This document shows, piece by piece, positions 9,703 to 18,478 of a stretch of 64,000 nt of DNA; position 1 is the stretch's first letter; each line of letters starts with the position of its first letter. Position numbers and translations under genes: made by a program. The notes under the pieces are model-generated. The model did not search any database and had not been told where the DNA came from. It saw only the letters and a list, made by a program, of their open reading frames with translations. This stretch comes from Chryseobacterium luteum (GTDB lineage: Bacteria > Bacteroidota > Bacteroidia > Flavobacteriales > Weeksellaceae): positions 25,664-89,663 of the forward strand of contig NZ_JPRO01000024.1 of NCBI RefSeq assembly GCF_000737785.1. The letters run 5' to 3'.

Positions 9703-10046
9703 GTATTTTTTTAATAAGGAAATATCGAAAAGCGAAAATGGATCAGATTGATTCCTTCTTTGCATCCTTCGTATAAATTAAATCTGTTTAAACTTATATT
9801 TTATACAGTTGGCCAATCAAAAAGGAGCAAATTATAGTATAAAAGACATTTTCAGGCGCAAAGATTTTATCTGAGATAAAATTTCTCACTTTTTATTATA
9901 GCGTTTTTGCTGGAAATCTTTGATTTCCCTGCGCCTTAAAACATCCATACGTTTAAAAAACTTTGCGCCTTTGCGATTTTCCAACAAAGAAATTTAAACA
10001 AATTGAGCCTTTACATTAAGAAAATCCACAAAAGATTCAAAAAAAG
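9703..10046. other. Intergenic region with a dispersed-type repeat
   Basis: No gene. AGGCGCAAAG at 9854-9863 and its complement CTTTGCGCCT at 9961-9970 bracket about 100 bp that also contains complementary runs (attttatctgagataaaat). This type of gcgcaaag text is common between genes in Chryseobacterium as I recall. A decayed repeat or a long hairpin are both possible. Confidence 0.4.
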
Positions 10047-10070
10047 AAAAGTCCGGAACTCCGGACTTTT
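10047..10070. terminator. Bidirectional intrinsic terminator
   Basis: AAAAGTCCGG and CCGGACTTTT form a perfect 10-bp stem with a 4-nt loop, flanked by A-rich and T-rich runs on both sides. It lies 47 bp beyond the stop of the convergent minus-strand VOC gene and can serve both directions. Confidence 0.85.
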
Positions 10071-10117
10071 TGTATTTTCTGTAGGATCGATTTCCCAGAT
10101 TGAAACATAAATGAAGG

Positions 10118-10495
10118 CTAATCAATTGGCTCCCACAGTTGAATCTTGTTTCCTTCAAGATCCAGGATATGCAGGAATTTTCCGTAATCATAGGTTTCAA
10201 TAGTGTCCAGAATCGTAACGTTTTCCTTTTTCAATTCCTCTGCCAGCGCTTCCAGATTTTCCACTCTGTAATTGATCATAAAATCTTTTGCAGAAGGTTC
10301 AAAATAGTTTGTGGTTTCCGAAAAAGGAGCCCACTGGGTAATTCCTTTTTTGGTCGTATCTTCACTGTCACGCCATTCAAAACTGGTTCCGTAAGGGCTT
10401 GTTTCAAGGCCGAGATGAGTTTTGTACCAATCGTTCATAGCGTCCGGATCTTTTGATTTGAAAAGGATACCTCCGATTCCTGTTACTTTTTTCAT
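10118..10495 (-). CDS. VOC (glyoxalase/bleomycin resistance) family protein
   Basis: A single vicinal-oxygen-chelate domain of 125 residues. It opens with GIGGILFKSKDPDAMNDWYKTHLGLE and closes with FLHILDLEGNKIQLWEP, the paired beta-alpha-beta-beta-beta halves of the fold; the final Glu is the usual metal-ligand position. Such small proteins act as dimers. Members include glyoxalase I-like enzymes, dioxygenases and antibiotic-binding proteins, and the sequence does not decide between them. It is alone in its transcript and ends at the shared terminator. Confidence 0.85.
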   Translation of the reverse strand: MKKVTGIGGILFKSKDPDAMNDWYKTHLGLETSPYGTSFEWRDSEDTTKKGITQWAPFSETTNYFEPSAKDFMINYRVENLEALAEELKKENVTILDTIETYDYGKFLHILDLEGNKIQLWEPID

Positions 10496-10689
10496 GTCTG
10501 TTTTTTAATCGTTAAAATGTTGAGTCTGGCCGGAAAGCTCATTGATGCTTTCCATGATTTCAAATATATGCAAAACTTTTTACCGGAATATTCTTTTGAT
10601 TTAAAATGGATAAGGTGCTTACTCGCTGACTGAATAGCAAAAACAAAATGTCTCAGAAAAAGAAACAAAAAATAATAGAGGGAATTTCT

Positions 10690-10697
10690 TACATTTG
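10690..10697 (+). promoter_or_regulatory. -7 box for the lipoprotein gene
   Basis: TACATTTG fits TAnnTTTG and lies 20 bp before the ATG at 10718. No good TTG at the -33 distance was seen. Confidence 0.35.
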
Positions 10698-10717
10698 AGT
10701 TTTAACCTATCAGTCCT

Positions 10718-11485
10718 ATGAGAAATATAAACCGTATACTGAATTTGAAATGGTTGTTTTTCCTTCCCCTTCTTATGATTACCGGATGTTCAAAAGAAGA
10801 AAAAAAGCAGGAACCCACTGAAAAGAGTACCACGAATGTTACCTCAGTCACCGGATCTGAAAAGACCGAACCGGAAGTTGAAACTAAAAAAAAACCTTCT
10901 GACTTTATCCCGGAAAGCTATAAAATTTTCAGCCAATCTTCCGGAGATTTGAATAAGGATGGGGTAGAGGACTGTATTCTTATCATCAAAAAAGTAGATC
11001 CCGGTAATATCATCACCGATGAATCCCGTGGAAAACTGGACCGTAACCGCCGTGGCCTGATCATTCTCTTTAAGAAAAATGACGGGTATGAGCTGGCCTC
11101 CAAAAACTACAGATGCTTCTCCTCAGAAAACGAAGAGGGCGGTGCTTACTATGCCCCCGAGCTGGAGGTTTATGCTGAAAAGGAAAAGTTATACATACAT
11201 TATGCCCATGGCAGATATGGCTACTGGATCTACACCTTCAGATATGGAAAATCGGATTTTGAACTTATTGGTTATGATGACAGTTCCAATACCGGCCCGA
11301 GGGTGAACAGTACAACCAGCATTAATTTTTTAACCCGAAAACAGCTGGATAGAACAAACGTCAATGAAGATGCAGAAAGTGGTGACGAAGTATTTAAAGA
11401 TACCTGGAAAAAATTAAAAACAACAAAGCTGATGACTCTTTCAGAGATCAAAGACTTTGATGAGCTGGAAGTCTCCAATTTTTAG
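10718..11485 (+). CDS. Lipoprotein with a calcium-loop-like motif
   Basis: A 255-residue lipoprotein: hydrophobic signal ending in the lipobox ITGC with Cys24, then a low-complexity Lys/Glu/Thr linker to about residue 65. A compact domain follows, beginning GDLNKDGVEDCILI, the DxNxDGxxD loop seen in FG-GAP/VCBS-like repeats and probably calcium-binding. The rest (repair-like LIILFKKNDGYELASKN and so on) resembles uncharacterised Bacteroidota lipoproteins of similar size. It is convergent with the TetX-like gene. Function unknown; envelope localisation is well supported. Confidence 0.75.
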   Translation: MRNINRILNLKWLFFLPLLMITGCSKEEKKQEPTEKSTTNVTSVTGSEKTEPEVETKKKPSDFIPESYKIFSQSSGDLNKDGVEDCILIIKKVDPGNIITDESRGKLDRNRRGLIILFKKNDGYELASKNYRCFSSENEEGGAYYAPELEVYAEKEKLYIHYAHGRYGYWIYTFRYGKSDFELIGYDDSSNTGPRVNSTTSINFLTRKQLDRTNVNEDAESGDEVFKDTWKKLKTTKLMTLSEIKDFDELEVSNF

Positions 11486-11522
11486 AAATGCCCGGAAAAA
11501 AGGATTTATTTTTTATTTGATT

Positions 11523-12683
11523 TTAATGGCTGGTGAAAAATTCCAGCATGTTATCCAGTGCCTTTTCGGAATGCATCTTGTCACCGTTTTCCAGGGATTC
11601 TTTTGTGGCTTCAGCAGCTCTTTTGCGCATCTGAATTTCATAGTGGCTGATGGCTTCCTTCAGAGTAGTGAAGCGGTCCGATGTCAGACATTCACTCAGT
11701 TCCAAAGCGTCCAGCATTGCCATATTGGCTCCTTCTCCCGCAAACGGCGGCATGACATGGGCAGCATCGCCAAGCAGGATGAGATTGGGCTTCGTTTCCC
11801 ATGACTGATCCAAAGGCATGGAATAAATAGGACGTGGAATGAAAGGCACGGAAGCATTTTCAAAAAGTTCGTACCAGATGCTGCCCCATTCAGCATATTC
11901 TTTTTTGAACCATTTCAGCATTTCTTTTTGATCAGAAAAATCAAGACCGCTTTCTGCTGCCCAGTTTTCATTAGCCCTGAAGCTGGCATAAAATCCAAGA
12001 TCACCGTTTCCTTTCTGGCCCAAAAGCAGATTTTTATTGTTTCCGAAAGCCATTATTTTACCGTCTTTTATCAGCGCTTTGATGTGGGGAGCCGTTTTCT
12101 CTGCATGATATACATTGCCTTCCAGCATTAAAATACCTGAATAAACCGGTTTCAGATCTGTAAGATAAGGCCGGATCCTGGAATTGGCCCCGTCAGCAGC
12201 AATCACAAGATCTGCATAAGCAGAAAGTCCATTTTTAAAATGCAGCAGCCAGCCTTCATTTTGGGCTTCCATTGAAATAAAATGACGGTCCCAAACAACC
12301 GTTTCAGGTTTTAAAGAATCCAGAAGCATATTTCTTAACGGACCACGGTCTATTTCCGGGCGGAAATCTTCATTCCCGAAATCTTCATCACGTTTTGTTT
12401 CGTGGTCGGTGAATAGTATTTCTGCGTGTTCATTCACGATCAGCATTTTATCTGCTCCGGGACGGTAATTCTTTTTAAATTCATCCAGAAGATCAGCATT
12501 TCTAAGAGCATCCATTCCGGATCCTTCGTGCATGTCAAGCGGAGAACCCTGAACCCGTGCATTTTTATTAAGATCTCTTTCATATACTTTTACCTGAGCA
12601 TTTTTAAGCTGTAAAAGTCTTGCCAGCGTCAGTCCTCCAGGACCTCCGCCTACAATGGCGATTGATTTATTTTCTATTAACAT
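11523..12683 (-). CDS. TetX-like FAD-dependent monooxygenase
   Basis: Class A flavin monooxygenase of 386 residues, co-linear with TetX. It has the FAD-binding GGGPGG loop near residue 12, a YERD strand end, and the second FAD motif GDAAHVMPPFAGEGANMAMLDALELS near residue 305, almost as in TetX. Comparing from memory, TetX residues that contact tetracycline appear changed: Gln192 aligns with Glu, Arg213 with Lys and His234 with Gly. It is therefore a TetX-family paralogue but not clearly a tetracycline-inactivating enzyme. The gene lies 25 bp after an AraC-type regulator in the same direction, suggesting one inducible transcript. Confidence 0.8.
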   Translation of the reverse strand: MLIENKSIAIVGGGPGGLTLARLLQLKNAQVKVYERDLNKNARVQGSPLDMHEGSGMDALRNADLLDEFKKNYRPGADKMLIVNEHAEILFTDHETKRDEDFGNEDFRPEIDRGPLRNMLLDSLKPETVVWDRHFISMEAQNEGWLLHFKNGLSAYADLVIAADGANSRIRPYLTDLKPVYSGILMLEGNVYHAEKTAPHIKALIKDGKIMAFGNNKNLLLGQKGNGDLGFYASFRANENWAAESGLDFSDQKEMLKWFKKEYAEWGSIWYELFENASVPFIPRPIYSMPLDQSWETKPNLILLGDAAHVMPPFAGEGANMAMLDALELSECLTSDRFTTLKEAISHYEIQMRKRAAEATKESLENGDKMHSEKALDNMLEFFTSH

Positions 12684-12708
12684 TTTAATTAATTTTACTG
12701 ATGCAAAA

Positions 12709-13464
12709 TTATTTTTGTTTCAATACGGATAATAGTATAAATCGGTCATTTTTGTTTTTGGATAGCTCCTTTGGGGCTACCCCTGAAAATTTTTTGATTT
12801 CTTTGATGAAATGCGTCTGATCTGCAAAATTGAGTTCCGGAAACAGCTTGCCTTCCGCAATATGTCCTAAAGAAGCCCTGAAGCGCAGAATATTGCAATA
12901 GGCTTTTAAAGAAAGTCCGAACTGCTGATTGAAATAGCGGTTGATCTGCCTGCTGCTCCAGCCTGTTTTTTCTGACAGCTCTTTCACGCTCATTTCGCCA
13001 TTTGAGGAGTAGATGAGGTCGAAAAGTTTACGTTTCCTTTCATCAACAGATCCTGGTAACAATTTTGTTATTTTTTCCGTTACCTTTTCAGTAAATATCT
13101 CAAGATTTTTAAGGTCATGATCAGTCAGATCCCAAAAGTCGTCAGCAAGATTCTTTCCGCTGTTGAGCAGATCTGCGATGGAAGTATGGAGGATATATTC
13201 AACGGCAAGGGGCCGAAAACTGACTGCAAAAGCGATGGTTTCAGGCGGAATACTTCTCTGTTCCGGTTCTGTCTCCAATCCGATAAGAAAAACCTGGAAG
13301 GGGCCGGATCCGGATCTCATAAAAAATAAATCCACCCTTCCGTCAGGCAGAATAACAGCTTCTTTTGCTTCATCTGCCGGATTATGAAACATGCCGATGT
13401 TTTCTACGAAGCTGTCCAATGATTGATCTGGCTTGATAAATTTACAGTAGAAGTCGTTGTCCAT
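12709..13464 (-). CDS. AraC-family transcriptional regulator
   Basis: 251 residues. The N-terminal half is a DUF6597-like sensor domain (VILPDGRVDLFF, then the characteristic arginine strand AVSFRPLAVEYIL). The C-terminal half carries the two AraC helix-turn-helices (MSVKELSEKTGWSSRQINRYFNQQFGLSLKAY, then FADQTHFIKEIKKFSGVAPKEL). It is the first gene of a probable two-gene transcript with the TetX-like monooxygenase and is the obvious candidate to regulate it in response to a small molecule. Confidence 0.88.
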   Translation of the reverse strand: MDNDFYCKFIKPDQSLDSFVENIGMFHNPADEAKEAVILPDGRVDLFFMRSGSGPFQVFLIGLETEPEQRSIPPETIAFAVSFRPLAVEYILHTSIADLLNSGKNLADDFWDLTDHDLKNLEIFTEKVTEKITKLLPGSVDERKRKLFDLIYSSNGEMSVKELSEKTGWSSRQINRYFNQQFGLSLKAYCNILRFRASLGHIAEGKLFPELNFADQTHFIKEIKKFSGVAPKELSKNKNDRFILLSVLKQK

Positions 13465-13699
13465 AGAAATGTACTTTTGCTATGATTTTATTTGAAAAAA
13501 TTAAATTACAAAAATTGAAATTAAGTGATCCATTTTAATTTAATCTTATGTAACCTTTACCATGTGAATAATTTGGATTTAAAATGGTGAAAAAATATCC
13601 AAATAACGAATGATTTATTATCAATCACAATTATGAAATTCCGGTCGGATGATCCCTGTAAAAGTATTATATTGGTCAATTAATAATCAGCAAAATCTC

Positions 13700-14062
13700 A
13701 TGAGCTATACTATCCAGTTATTCAGCATTAAAACAAAAGAAAAGCAGCAGTCGGCCGATGATGACAGCTTTTTTGACCGCGAAGAAAATCTTGTTCCATT
13801 AACGGAGGAGCAGATTACGGGATTAAAAGAGCGTCTTTCAAAGTATGAATACGAGCTGGTAAGAGAAGATGATGCCGGACTTCATTTCAGTCATCCCGAT
13901 GAAGATTTTGGCACAGCCTTACTTACCGGAAAGGGACTGTATTTCAATGCAGGGCTGAGTGAAAGCTCTGTTTTTGAAGTGGGAATGACCGCTTCCGAAT
14001 TCACCGATACCAGAGAGTTTGCAAAATATGATCCGCAAAACGACGGCTGGGAAGAATTTTAG
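13700..14062 (+). CDS. Conserved-looking hypothetical protein, 120 aa
   Basis: I choose ATG 13700 (protein begins MSYTIQLFSIKTKEK) over the in-frame ATG at 13649, since the extra 17 residues look like translated leader. It is an acidic soluble protein with no signal peptide. A helix-rich linker (EEQITGLKERLSKYEYEL) leads into a short beta-rich domain ending in WEEF. I do not recognise the family. It is single, convergent with the dehydrogenase gene at 14082. Confidence 0.7.
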   Translation: MSYTIQLFSIKTKEKQQSADDDSFFDREENLVPLTEEQITGLKERLSKYEYELVREDDAGLHFSHPDEDFGTALLTGKGLYFNAGLSESSVFEVGMTASEFTDTREFAKYDPQNDGWEEF

Positions 14063-14081
14063 CCTTAAGTAAAAGATATAT

Positions 14082-14945
14082 TTACTGCAGTTTTTTAAAA
14101 TACTGTAACGTTTCTATTACCCCTTCAGGTTTTTCATTTTCAAAAATACCGGACTTTGAAACTCTTTCAAATGTTGTAGCGGTTCCGCAAGCGATGATAT
14201 TAGGGAGATTTTCACTTTTCAGCATTTCGGACAGGCCTTTCATTTCATCGATTCGTCTCAGAATATGCTGTGGATAGGTAGGAGTGGTTTTCGCAAGGTC
14301 CTGATAGGTGCCGGGAAGAAACTCCTCAAGGCTTTCATTCAGTTCATCCAGGATTCCGAAATGAGCAGCTGCGGTCATGGTTTCAAAAAATAAAGCATTC
14401 ATTCCTTTATTCACCATAGAAAATAACAGTTTGTAAGCCGATGCAGCCTCTGTTTTTTCACCGGCATCTTTTATTTTAAAAACGGAAGCCAGCAGATTAA
14501 TAAACAGATGTCTGTAAATACCGCTCACCACAATAACAGCATGATCAGGAACATCTCCGGAGGCTCCCATCACCGCTCCGTTGACGAACGGGCTATTTAT
14601 GGATGAAAATAGTTTCTCAATAGTGGAGGCAAGGGCAGGAGTATTGGAATTTAAATCTACATACAGAGGTCGGTTTGACGTTTTTTTCAGACAGGAAATA
14701 ATACTTTCCGCCATTTTAAGGCTGCCTTCCGGGCTGGTAAGAGAAAGGATAACATCGGCCTGCTCAACCGTGTCCTGGAGCGCGCGGGTATCAATAATTC
14801 CCGAATCTTTTATATTCCGTAATGTCCGCTCCGATCTTCCTTCTCCTGCAGTGATCACTTTAAAATCATGGTTTATAAGGGCTTTTGCTATTTGGGTTCC
14901 CATATCTCCCGGGAACAGAACGGCAATGACGGGCTGAGTTTTCAA
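14082..14945 (-). CDS. NAD(P)-dependent beta-hydroxyacid dehydrogenase-like protein
   Basis: 287 residues with an N-terminal Rossmann domain (IAVLFPGDMGTQIAKALI; the first glycine of GxGxxG is replaced by Phe-Pro) and the segment NGAVMGASGD where hydroxyisobutyrate dehydrogenases have their substrate loop. The helical C-terminal half, KTEAASAYKLLFSMVNKGMNALFFE, matches the family with a catalytic lysine plus a DUF1932-type C-terminal domain. Probably reduces or oxidises a 3-hydroxyacid-like substrate; the exact substrate is unknown. It is divergent from the Crp-like regulator at 15112, which may control it. Confidence 0.82.
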   Translation of the reverse strand: MKTQPVIAVLFPGDMGTQIAKALINHDFKVITAGEGRSERTLRNIKDSGIIDTRALQDTVEQADVILSLTSPEGSLKMAESIISCLKKTSNRPLYVDLNSNTPALASTIEKLFSSINSPFVNGAVMGASGDVPDHAVIVVSGIYRHLFINLLASVFKIKDAGEKTEAASAYKLLFSMVNKGMNALFFETMTAAAHFGILDELNESLEEFLPGTYQDLAKTTPTYPQHILRRIDEMKGLSEMLKSENLPNIIACGTATTFERVSKSGIFENEKPEGVIETLQYFKKLQ

Positions 14946-15078
14946 TACAGATAATTTTTGAAATGATGAATAATTTGAAAATACAAATCTCTTTAATTTT
15001 TTTAAGTTATTGCAAACATTGTGTCGATGCGGGTTATTGATGAAACCGATTAATAAAGGAACTATTCCGGATTTTGCT

Positions 15079-15086
15079 TAATTTTG
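15079..15086 (+). promoter_or_regulatory. -7 box for the Crp-like gene
   Basis: TAATTTTG fits TAnnTTTG and lies 25 bp before the ATG chosen at 15112. Confidence 0.35.
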
Positions 15087-15111
15087 AATTCTTACTGAAG
15101 TGTTTACTATA

Positions 15112-15693
15112 ATGAATAAGTCCCCGATTAATAATTATTTCCATTCTTTATTTGACATCAAAGAAGAAGTGGTTGAAAAAATCACAGAGACATTCAGTCA
15201 CTTTGACCTAAAGGCAAATGAGGTTTTGCTGAATAAAGATGAGGTTAGTACCAAGACGTTTTTCCTGGAAAAAGGGTATGTACGCTCTTTTATTCTGAAT
15301 GAGGACAATGAAGAGATCACCACCAATATTTATGCAGCGCCCTGCTTTGTCAATGACTTTCTATCCTTCTTCAGACAGCAGCCTGCAAAGGAAACCTACC
15401 AGACCATTACCGCCTGTTCTTTTTGGGAAACCGGGTTAGAAAATGTACAGCATAACTTTCATAATATCCCGGAATTCAGAGAATTCAGCAGGCTTCTTTT
15501 TGTCCTTAATTATTACAGCATTCATGACAGACTGATAGAAATGGCCAGCCAGAAGGCTTCTACACGGTATTTTAACCTGATGAAAAAAGATCCTGATATT
15601 TTCCGGTTCGTTCCTCTAAAGATCATTGCGTCTTACCTGGGAATTAAAGACAGTTCATTGAGCCGCATCAGGAGAGGAATCAATAAAATATAA
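15112..15693 (+). CDS. Crp/Fnr-family regulator
   Basis: 193 residues from ATG 15112 (MNKSPINNYF); the in-frame ATG at 15100 adds four residues and is less likely. The cyclic-nucleotide-binding fold occupies residues 1-120 (FFLEKGYVRSFIL), and a short winged helix lies at the end (LKIIASYLGIKDSSLSRIRR). This is the common Bacteroidota small Crp subgroup, in which nucleotide-binding residues are often not conserved. It is divergent from a dehydrogenase and followed 63 bp later by a ketopantoate-reductase-like gene in the same direction, both candidate targets. Confidence 0.85.
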   Translation: MNKSPINNYFHSLFDIKEEVVEKITETFSHFDLKANEVLLNKDEVSTKTFFLEKGYVRSFILNEDNEEITTNIYAAPCFVNDFLSFFRQQPAKETYQTITACSFWETGLENVQHNFHNIPEFREFSRLLFVLNYYSIHDRLIEMASQKASTRYFNLMKKDPDIFRFVPLKIIASYLGIKDSSLSRIRRGINKI

Positions 15694-15756
15694 TTTCTTT
15701 TCATTTGTCAAGTGGTATTTCAAAATTTGGGACTCATCTTTGTTAAAAATAAATAG

Positions 15757-16692
15757 ATGAGCAAGAAACATATTGTGGTACTTGGACTTGGTGGAGTAGG
15801 CGGCTATTTCGGATTTAAAATAAACCGGGAAAATGAAATCTCCAAAAAATATAAGATTAGTTTTGTGGCAAGAGGAGAAACCTATCAAAAGATAAAAGAA
15901 AACGGATTAGTTCTTCTCTCGCCCGAACATTCTGTAAACCAAACCTTTCCCGATGCTGTTGAACAGCATATCAGTGATGTGAAAAATCCGGATCTTGTCC
16001 TGATCTGTGTAAAAGAATACGATCTTGAAAATGTTTGCAGGCAGCTGAAGGAAATCATCAGCAAAGACACAGTATTACTTCCTATGATGAACGGAGCCGA
16101 TATATATGAAAGAATAAGGAAAATAATTCCCGGGAATATCATTCTTCCGACCTGCATTTATGTTGCTTCCCACATCAAAGAGAAAGGGATGGTGGAGCAT
16201 AAAGGAAAAGCCGGAAAGATGATTGTTGGAAGGGATCCTGAACATTTTTCTGCTGATGTGGACTGGATCGTGGATGTATTAAAAGAAAGTAAAATTGACT
16301 TCGATTTTAAAGATGATTCACTGGCAGATATCTGGACGAAATATATTTTCATTGCCAGTTTCGGGCTGGTGACGGCTAAATATAATTCTTCCATCGGAGC
16401 AGTATGTACGGATGAAAACCAGAGAACAGAAGCTTCTGAAATCATGCAGGAAATTAAAAGGATTGCCGACAAAAAAAGAATTATTCTGGATGAAGACATT
16501 ATTCAGAAAACATTTGAAAAAGCGGCTACATTTCCTTTTGAAACTCCAACATCTTTGCAGCTTGACATCAATTCCGGAAAAGAAAATAACGAACTCGAAT
16601 TATTGGCAGGCGCCGTTCTAAATTTCGGGAAAGAAATGGATATAGAAACTCCTTTTACCCGGAAGATTTATAGCGAGGTAAAAGCAATATAG
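15757..16692 (+). CDS. Ketopantoate reductase-family protein (ApbA/PanE)
   Basis: 311 residues. The NADP-binding motif GLGGVGGYFG is at residues 10-19. The family lysine lies in DIWTKYIFIASFGLVTA, and the C-terminal Glu in NNELELLAGAVL; these match the catalytic Lys and substrate-binding Glu of PanE. PanE reduces 2-dehydropantoate to pantoate in coenzyme A synthesis, but many genomes of this group carry several paralogues, so the pathway role here is not certain. It follows the Crp-like gene and ends at a strong hairpin. Confidence 0.85.
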   Translation: MSKKHIVVLGLGGVGGYFGFKINRENEISKKYKISFVARGETYQKIKENGLVLLSPEHSVNQTFPDAVEQHISDVKNPDLVLICVKEYDLENVCRQLKEIISKDTVLLPMMNGADIYERIRKIIPGNIILPTCIYVASHIKEKGMVEHKGKAGKMIVGRDPEHFSADVDWIVDVLKESKIDFDFKDDSLADIWTKYIFIASFGLVTAKYNSSIGAVCTDENQRTEASEIMQEIKRIADKKRIILDEDIIQKTFEKAATFPFETPTSLQLDINSGKENNELELLAGAVLNFGKEMDIETPFTRKIYSEVKAI

Positions 16693-16747
16693 ATTTTGGC
16701 TAAAGCCGGCGGAAAAATTTTACAGGCAGGGCGGGTTAAAACCCGCC
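16691..16747 (+). repeat. REP-like intergenic element, copy 1, with terminator hairpin
   Basis: Begins AGATTTTGGCTAAAGCC right after the reductase stop and ends in a hairpin GGCGGGT/ACCCGCC (16730-16747) followed by a T-rich run. The same two-part design, in inverse orientation, occurs at 19942-20000. The hairpin is a plausible intrinsic terminator. Confidence 0.7.
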
Positions 16748-16862
16748 TCTTTTGATTTTCATCCATGACTGGTAAAACTCTCGCGGACTTACTCATTATT
16801 CAAATCACAGTTTGTGATTATTGGTGTGAAAAATTGGTGTTATCCGTGTTTAAGCTAAGACT

Positions 16863-17210
16863 CTAGTGATGCAGGAACTCTTGCCGTTTGAATAAGGTTT
16901 CATCACTTTCACGATGCTCAGGATCATCTACGCAGCAATCTACCGGGCAGACCGTTTTACACTGCGGTTCATCATGGAATCCCTTACATTCCGTACATTT
17001 TCCCGGTACAATATAATAAATGTCATCCGCATAAGCCTGTTGGTAGGCCTCCGCATTGGTTTCCGTACCATCCGGGAAAATTACCTTTCCCGAAAGTTTT
17101 GTTTTATCCTGCCACCGCCAGTCAGCAGCACCTTCATAGATGGCTGAATTAGGACATTCAGGTTCGCAGGCTCCGCAGTTGATGCAGTCGTCGGTTATTG
17201 TAATAGCCAT
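16863..17210 (-). CDS. 4Fe-4S dicluster ferredoxin
   Basis: A 115-residue small iron-sulfur protein. The first cluster motif CINCGACEPECP begins at residue 10, and the second set is CTECKGFHDEPQCKTVCP, with a family-typical insertion between its cysteines. Each half supplies cysteines to the other cluster. The protein shuttles low-potential electrons in the cytoplasm. Its partner is not evident. The neighbouring sod operon and its Fe-S regulator share a redox theme, but the ferredoxin is separated from them by a terminator and is probably transcribed alone. Confidence 0.92.
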   Translation of the reverse strand: MAITITDDCINCGACEPECPNSAIYEGAADWRWQDKTKLSGKVIFPDGTETNAEAYQQAYADDIYYIVPGKCTECKGFHDEPQCKTVCPVDCCVDDPEHRESDETLFKRQEFLHH

Positions 17211-17245
17211 AATAAATTCAGATTTTACAAAATTGCTTTAAAAAA

Positions 17246-17280
17246 AAGGATTTCCTTCACATTTAGTTTCGGAAATCCCT
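17246..17280 (-). terminator. Intrinsic terminator of the sodA operon
   Basis: GGATTTCC (17248-17255) and GGAAATCC (17271-17278) form an 8-bp stem. On the minus strand it is followed by a long T-run (complement of the A-run at 17240-17247). It lies about 120 bp beyond the end of the flavin reductase gene at 17400. Confidence 0.75.
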
Positions 17281-17399
17281 CTGTCTAAACATAACTTAAA
17301 TGAAAAAAACAATTGGCTGCAAGCATTGATCAGGTCAGTTCGTGGTTATTTCCGTCCGTACCTTTTACTTGATTCTAATTTCGTTCTTCTTGTTTGTTA

Positions 17400-17954
17400 T
17401 TATATTCTTTCTATCCTTTTTGTGGTAGCAATGCTGATCAGTTTGTCAAATTTATCAGAATAGAGAGCTGATATATTTGTTGGATCCTCCTGATCAAATA
17501 ATGCCGGCCTGACAATCGGTATGCTGAAAGGAAGAGGCCATGCCCGCAGAGATTTGGCAACTGCGTCCATCGTATTGATGCCCTGCATAGCCTGCAGACC
17601 ATCTGCCCAGCAAACCAGCCCCACCGTTTTATCCGTAAGATAAGGCTGATAATGACTGGCTGTAACTTCAAGCCAGTCCAGGCAGTTTTTCATTACTCCC
17701 GGAATGCTCCCGTGATAAAGCGGGGCGAGCCAGAAATGGACATCAGCTTCCAAAAACAGCTGTGTCATACGTTCTACAGCCAATGGTTTTTTAGTCAGTG
17801 ATAAATCAAAAAGCGGAATTCCTGAATCTGCCAGTGTAAAAATCTCCGTCTGCAAACCTGATTTTTCCAGTCTTTCCAAGAAATATTGGGAAATCCGTCC
17901 GGAAGTGGATTCGGACCCTCTTTCCAGAGAGCCGTTAAATATAATTGCTTTCAT
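17400..17954 (-). CDS. NADPH-dependent FMN reductase-family flavoprotein
   Basis: 184 residues with the flavodoxin-like fold: N-terminal strand IIFNGSLERGSESTSG (phosphate loop for FMN), APLYHGSIPGVMKNCLDWL in the middle, and WADGLQAMQGINTM later. Such enzymes reduce FMN, quinones or azo compounds with NAD(P)H. Its start lies 2 nt from the stop of the DUF2480 gene, so it is translationally coupled and last in the sodA-DUF2480-reductase operon. That setting suggests a role in oxidative stress, although the substrate is unknown. Confidence 0.85.
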   Translation of the reverse strand: MKAIIFNGSLERGSESTSGRISQYFLERLEKSGLQTEIFTLADSGIPLFDLSLTKKPLAVERMTQLFLEADVHFWLAPLYHGSIPGVMKNCLDWLEVTASHYQPYLTDKTVGLVCWADGLQAMQGINTMDAVAKSLRAWPLPFSIPIVRPALFDQEDPTNISALYSDKFDKLISIATTKRIERI

Positions 17955-17956
17955 TG

Positions 17957-18457
17957 TTAATTTTTAAAAATTACTTTCGGCAGGCCTATTTCACCATACA
18001 TCAGGGTTTTGACAAAAGGTTTCAGAAGTCCGGCTGCTAATAAATACAGGGAAGGATCATAATCTGTCCCTGCCCGTACCACAACTTTCTGATTTCTGTA
18101 GGATTTCAGGTCGGCATACATAAGGCGGCGTTTCCAGAGGTCCAGCAGGATGGTTTCTGCATTGTTTAAATCTGCATAAACAGTATACGGAGACAATTTT
18201 TCCATTAACATCATCAGTGCCCACGGGGGAATAATGGCATCCGTAGAACAAACGATCGCTACAGCTTTTTCGTTGTATACAGAAAAATCTACAGCAGTAA
18301 TTGACTCTTTAAATTCCTTCTCCTTTACGATCATTCCCATGAAAAGATGGTCTTTGATATCCAGCTCCACAATTTCTACCGTCGGTTTATATTTTAAAAG
18401 ATCAAAGGCAATGATTCCGGAAGTTTCTGCTTTGTTGATAAGAATTTTCTGATCCAT
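17957..18457 (-). CDS. DUF2480 family protein
   Basis: A 166-residue soluble protein that I recognise as the Bacteroidota DUF2480 family (VDFSVYNEKAVAIVCSTDAIIPPWALMMLMEKL). No catalytic motif is evident. It is the middle gene of a three-gene operon, 21 nt after sodA and 2 nt before the flavin reductase. Its function is unknown; the operon context is the only clue and points to redox protection or Fe-S biology. Confidence 0.82.
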   Translation of the reverse strand: MDQKILINKAETSGIIAFDLLKYKPTVEIVELDIKDHLFMGMIVKEKEFKESITAVDFSVYNEKAVAIVCSTDAIIPPWALMMLMEKLSPYTVYADLNNAETILLDLWKRRLMYADLKSYRNQKVVVRAGTDYDPSLYLLAAGLLKPFVKTLMYGEIGLPKVIFKN

Positions 18458-18478
18458 AATTAACCTGTTAGACGTGTT

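Noticed and set aside
11523..12683. Calling the monooxygenase a tetracycline-resistance gene
   Set aside because: Residues thought to contact the drug differ in my recalled alignment, and no resistance context is present.
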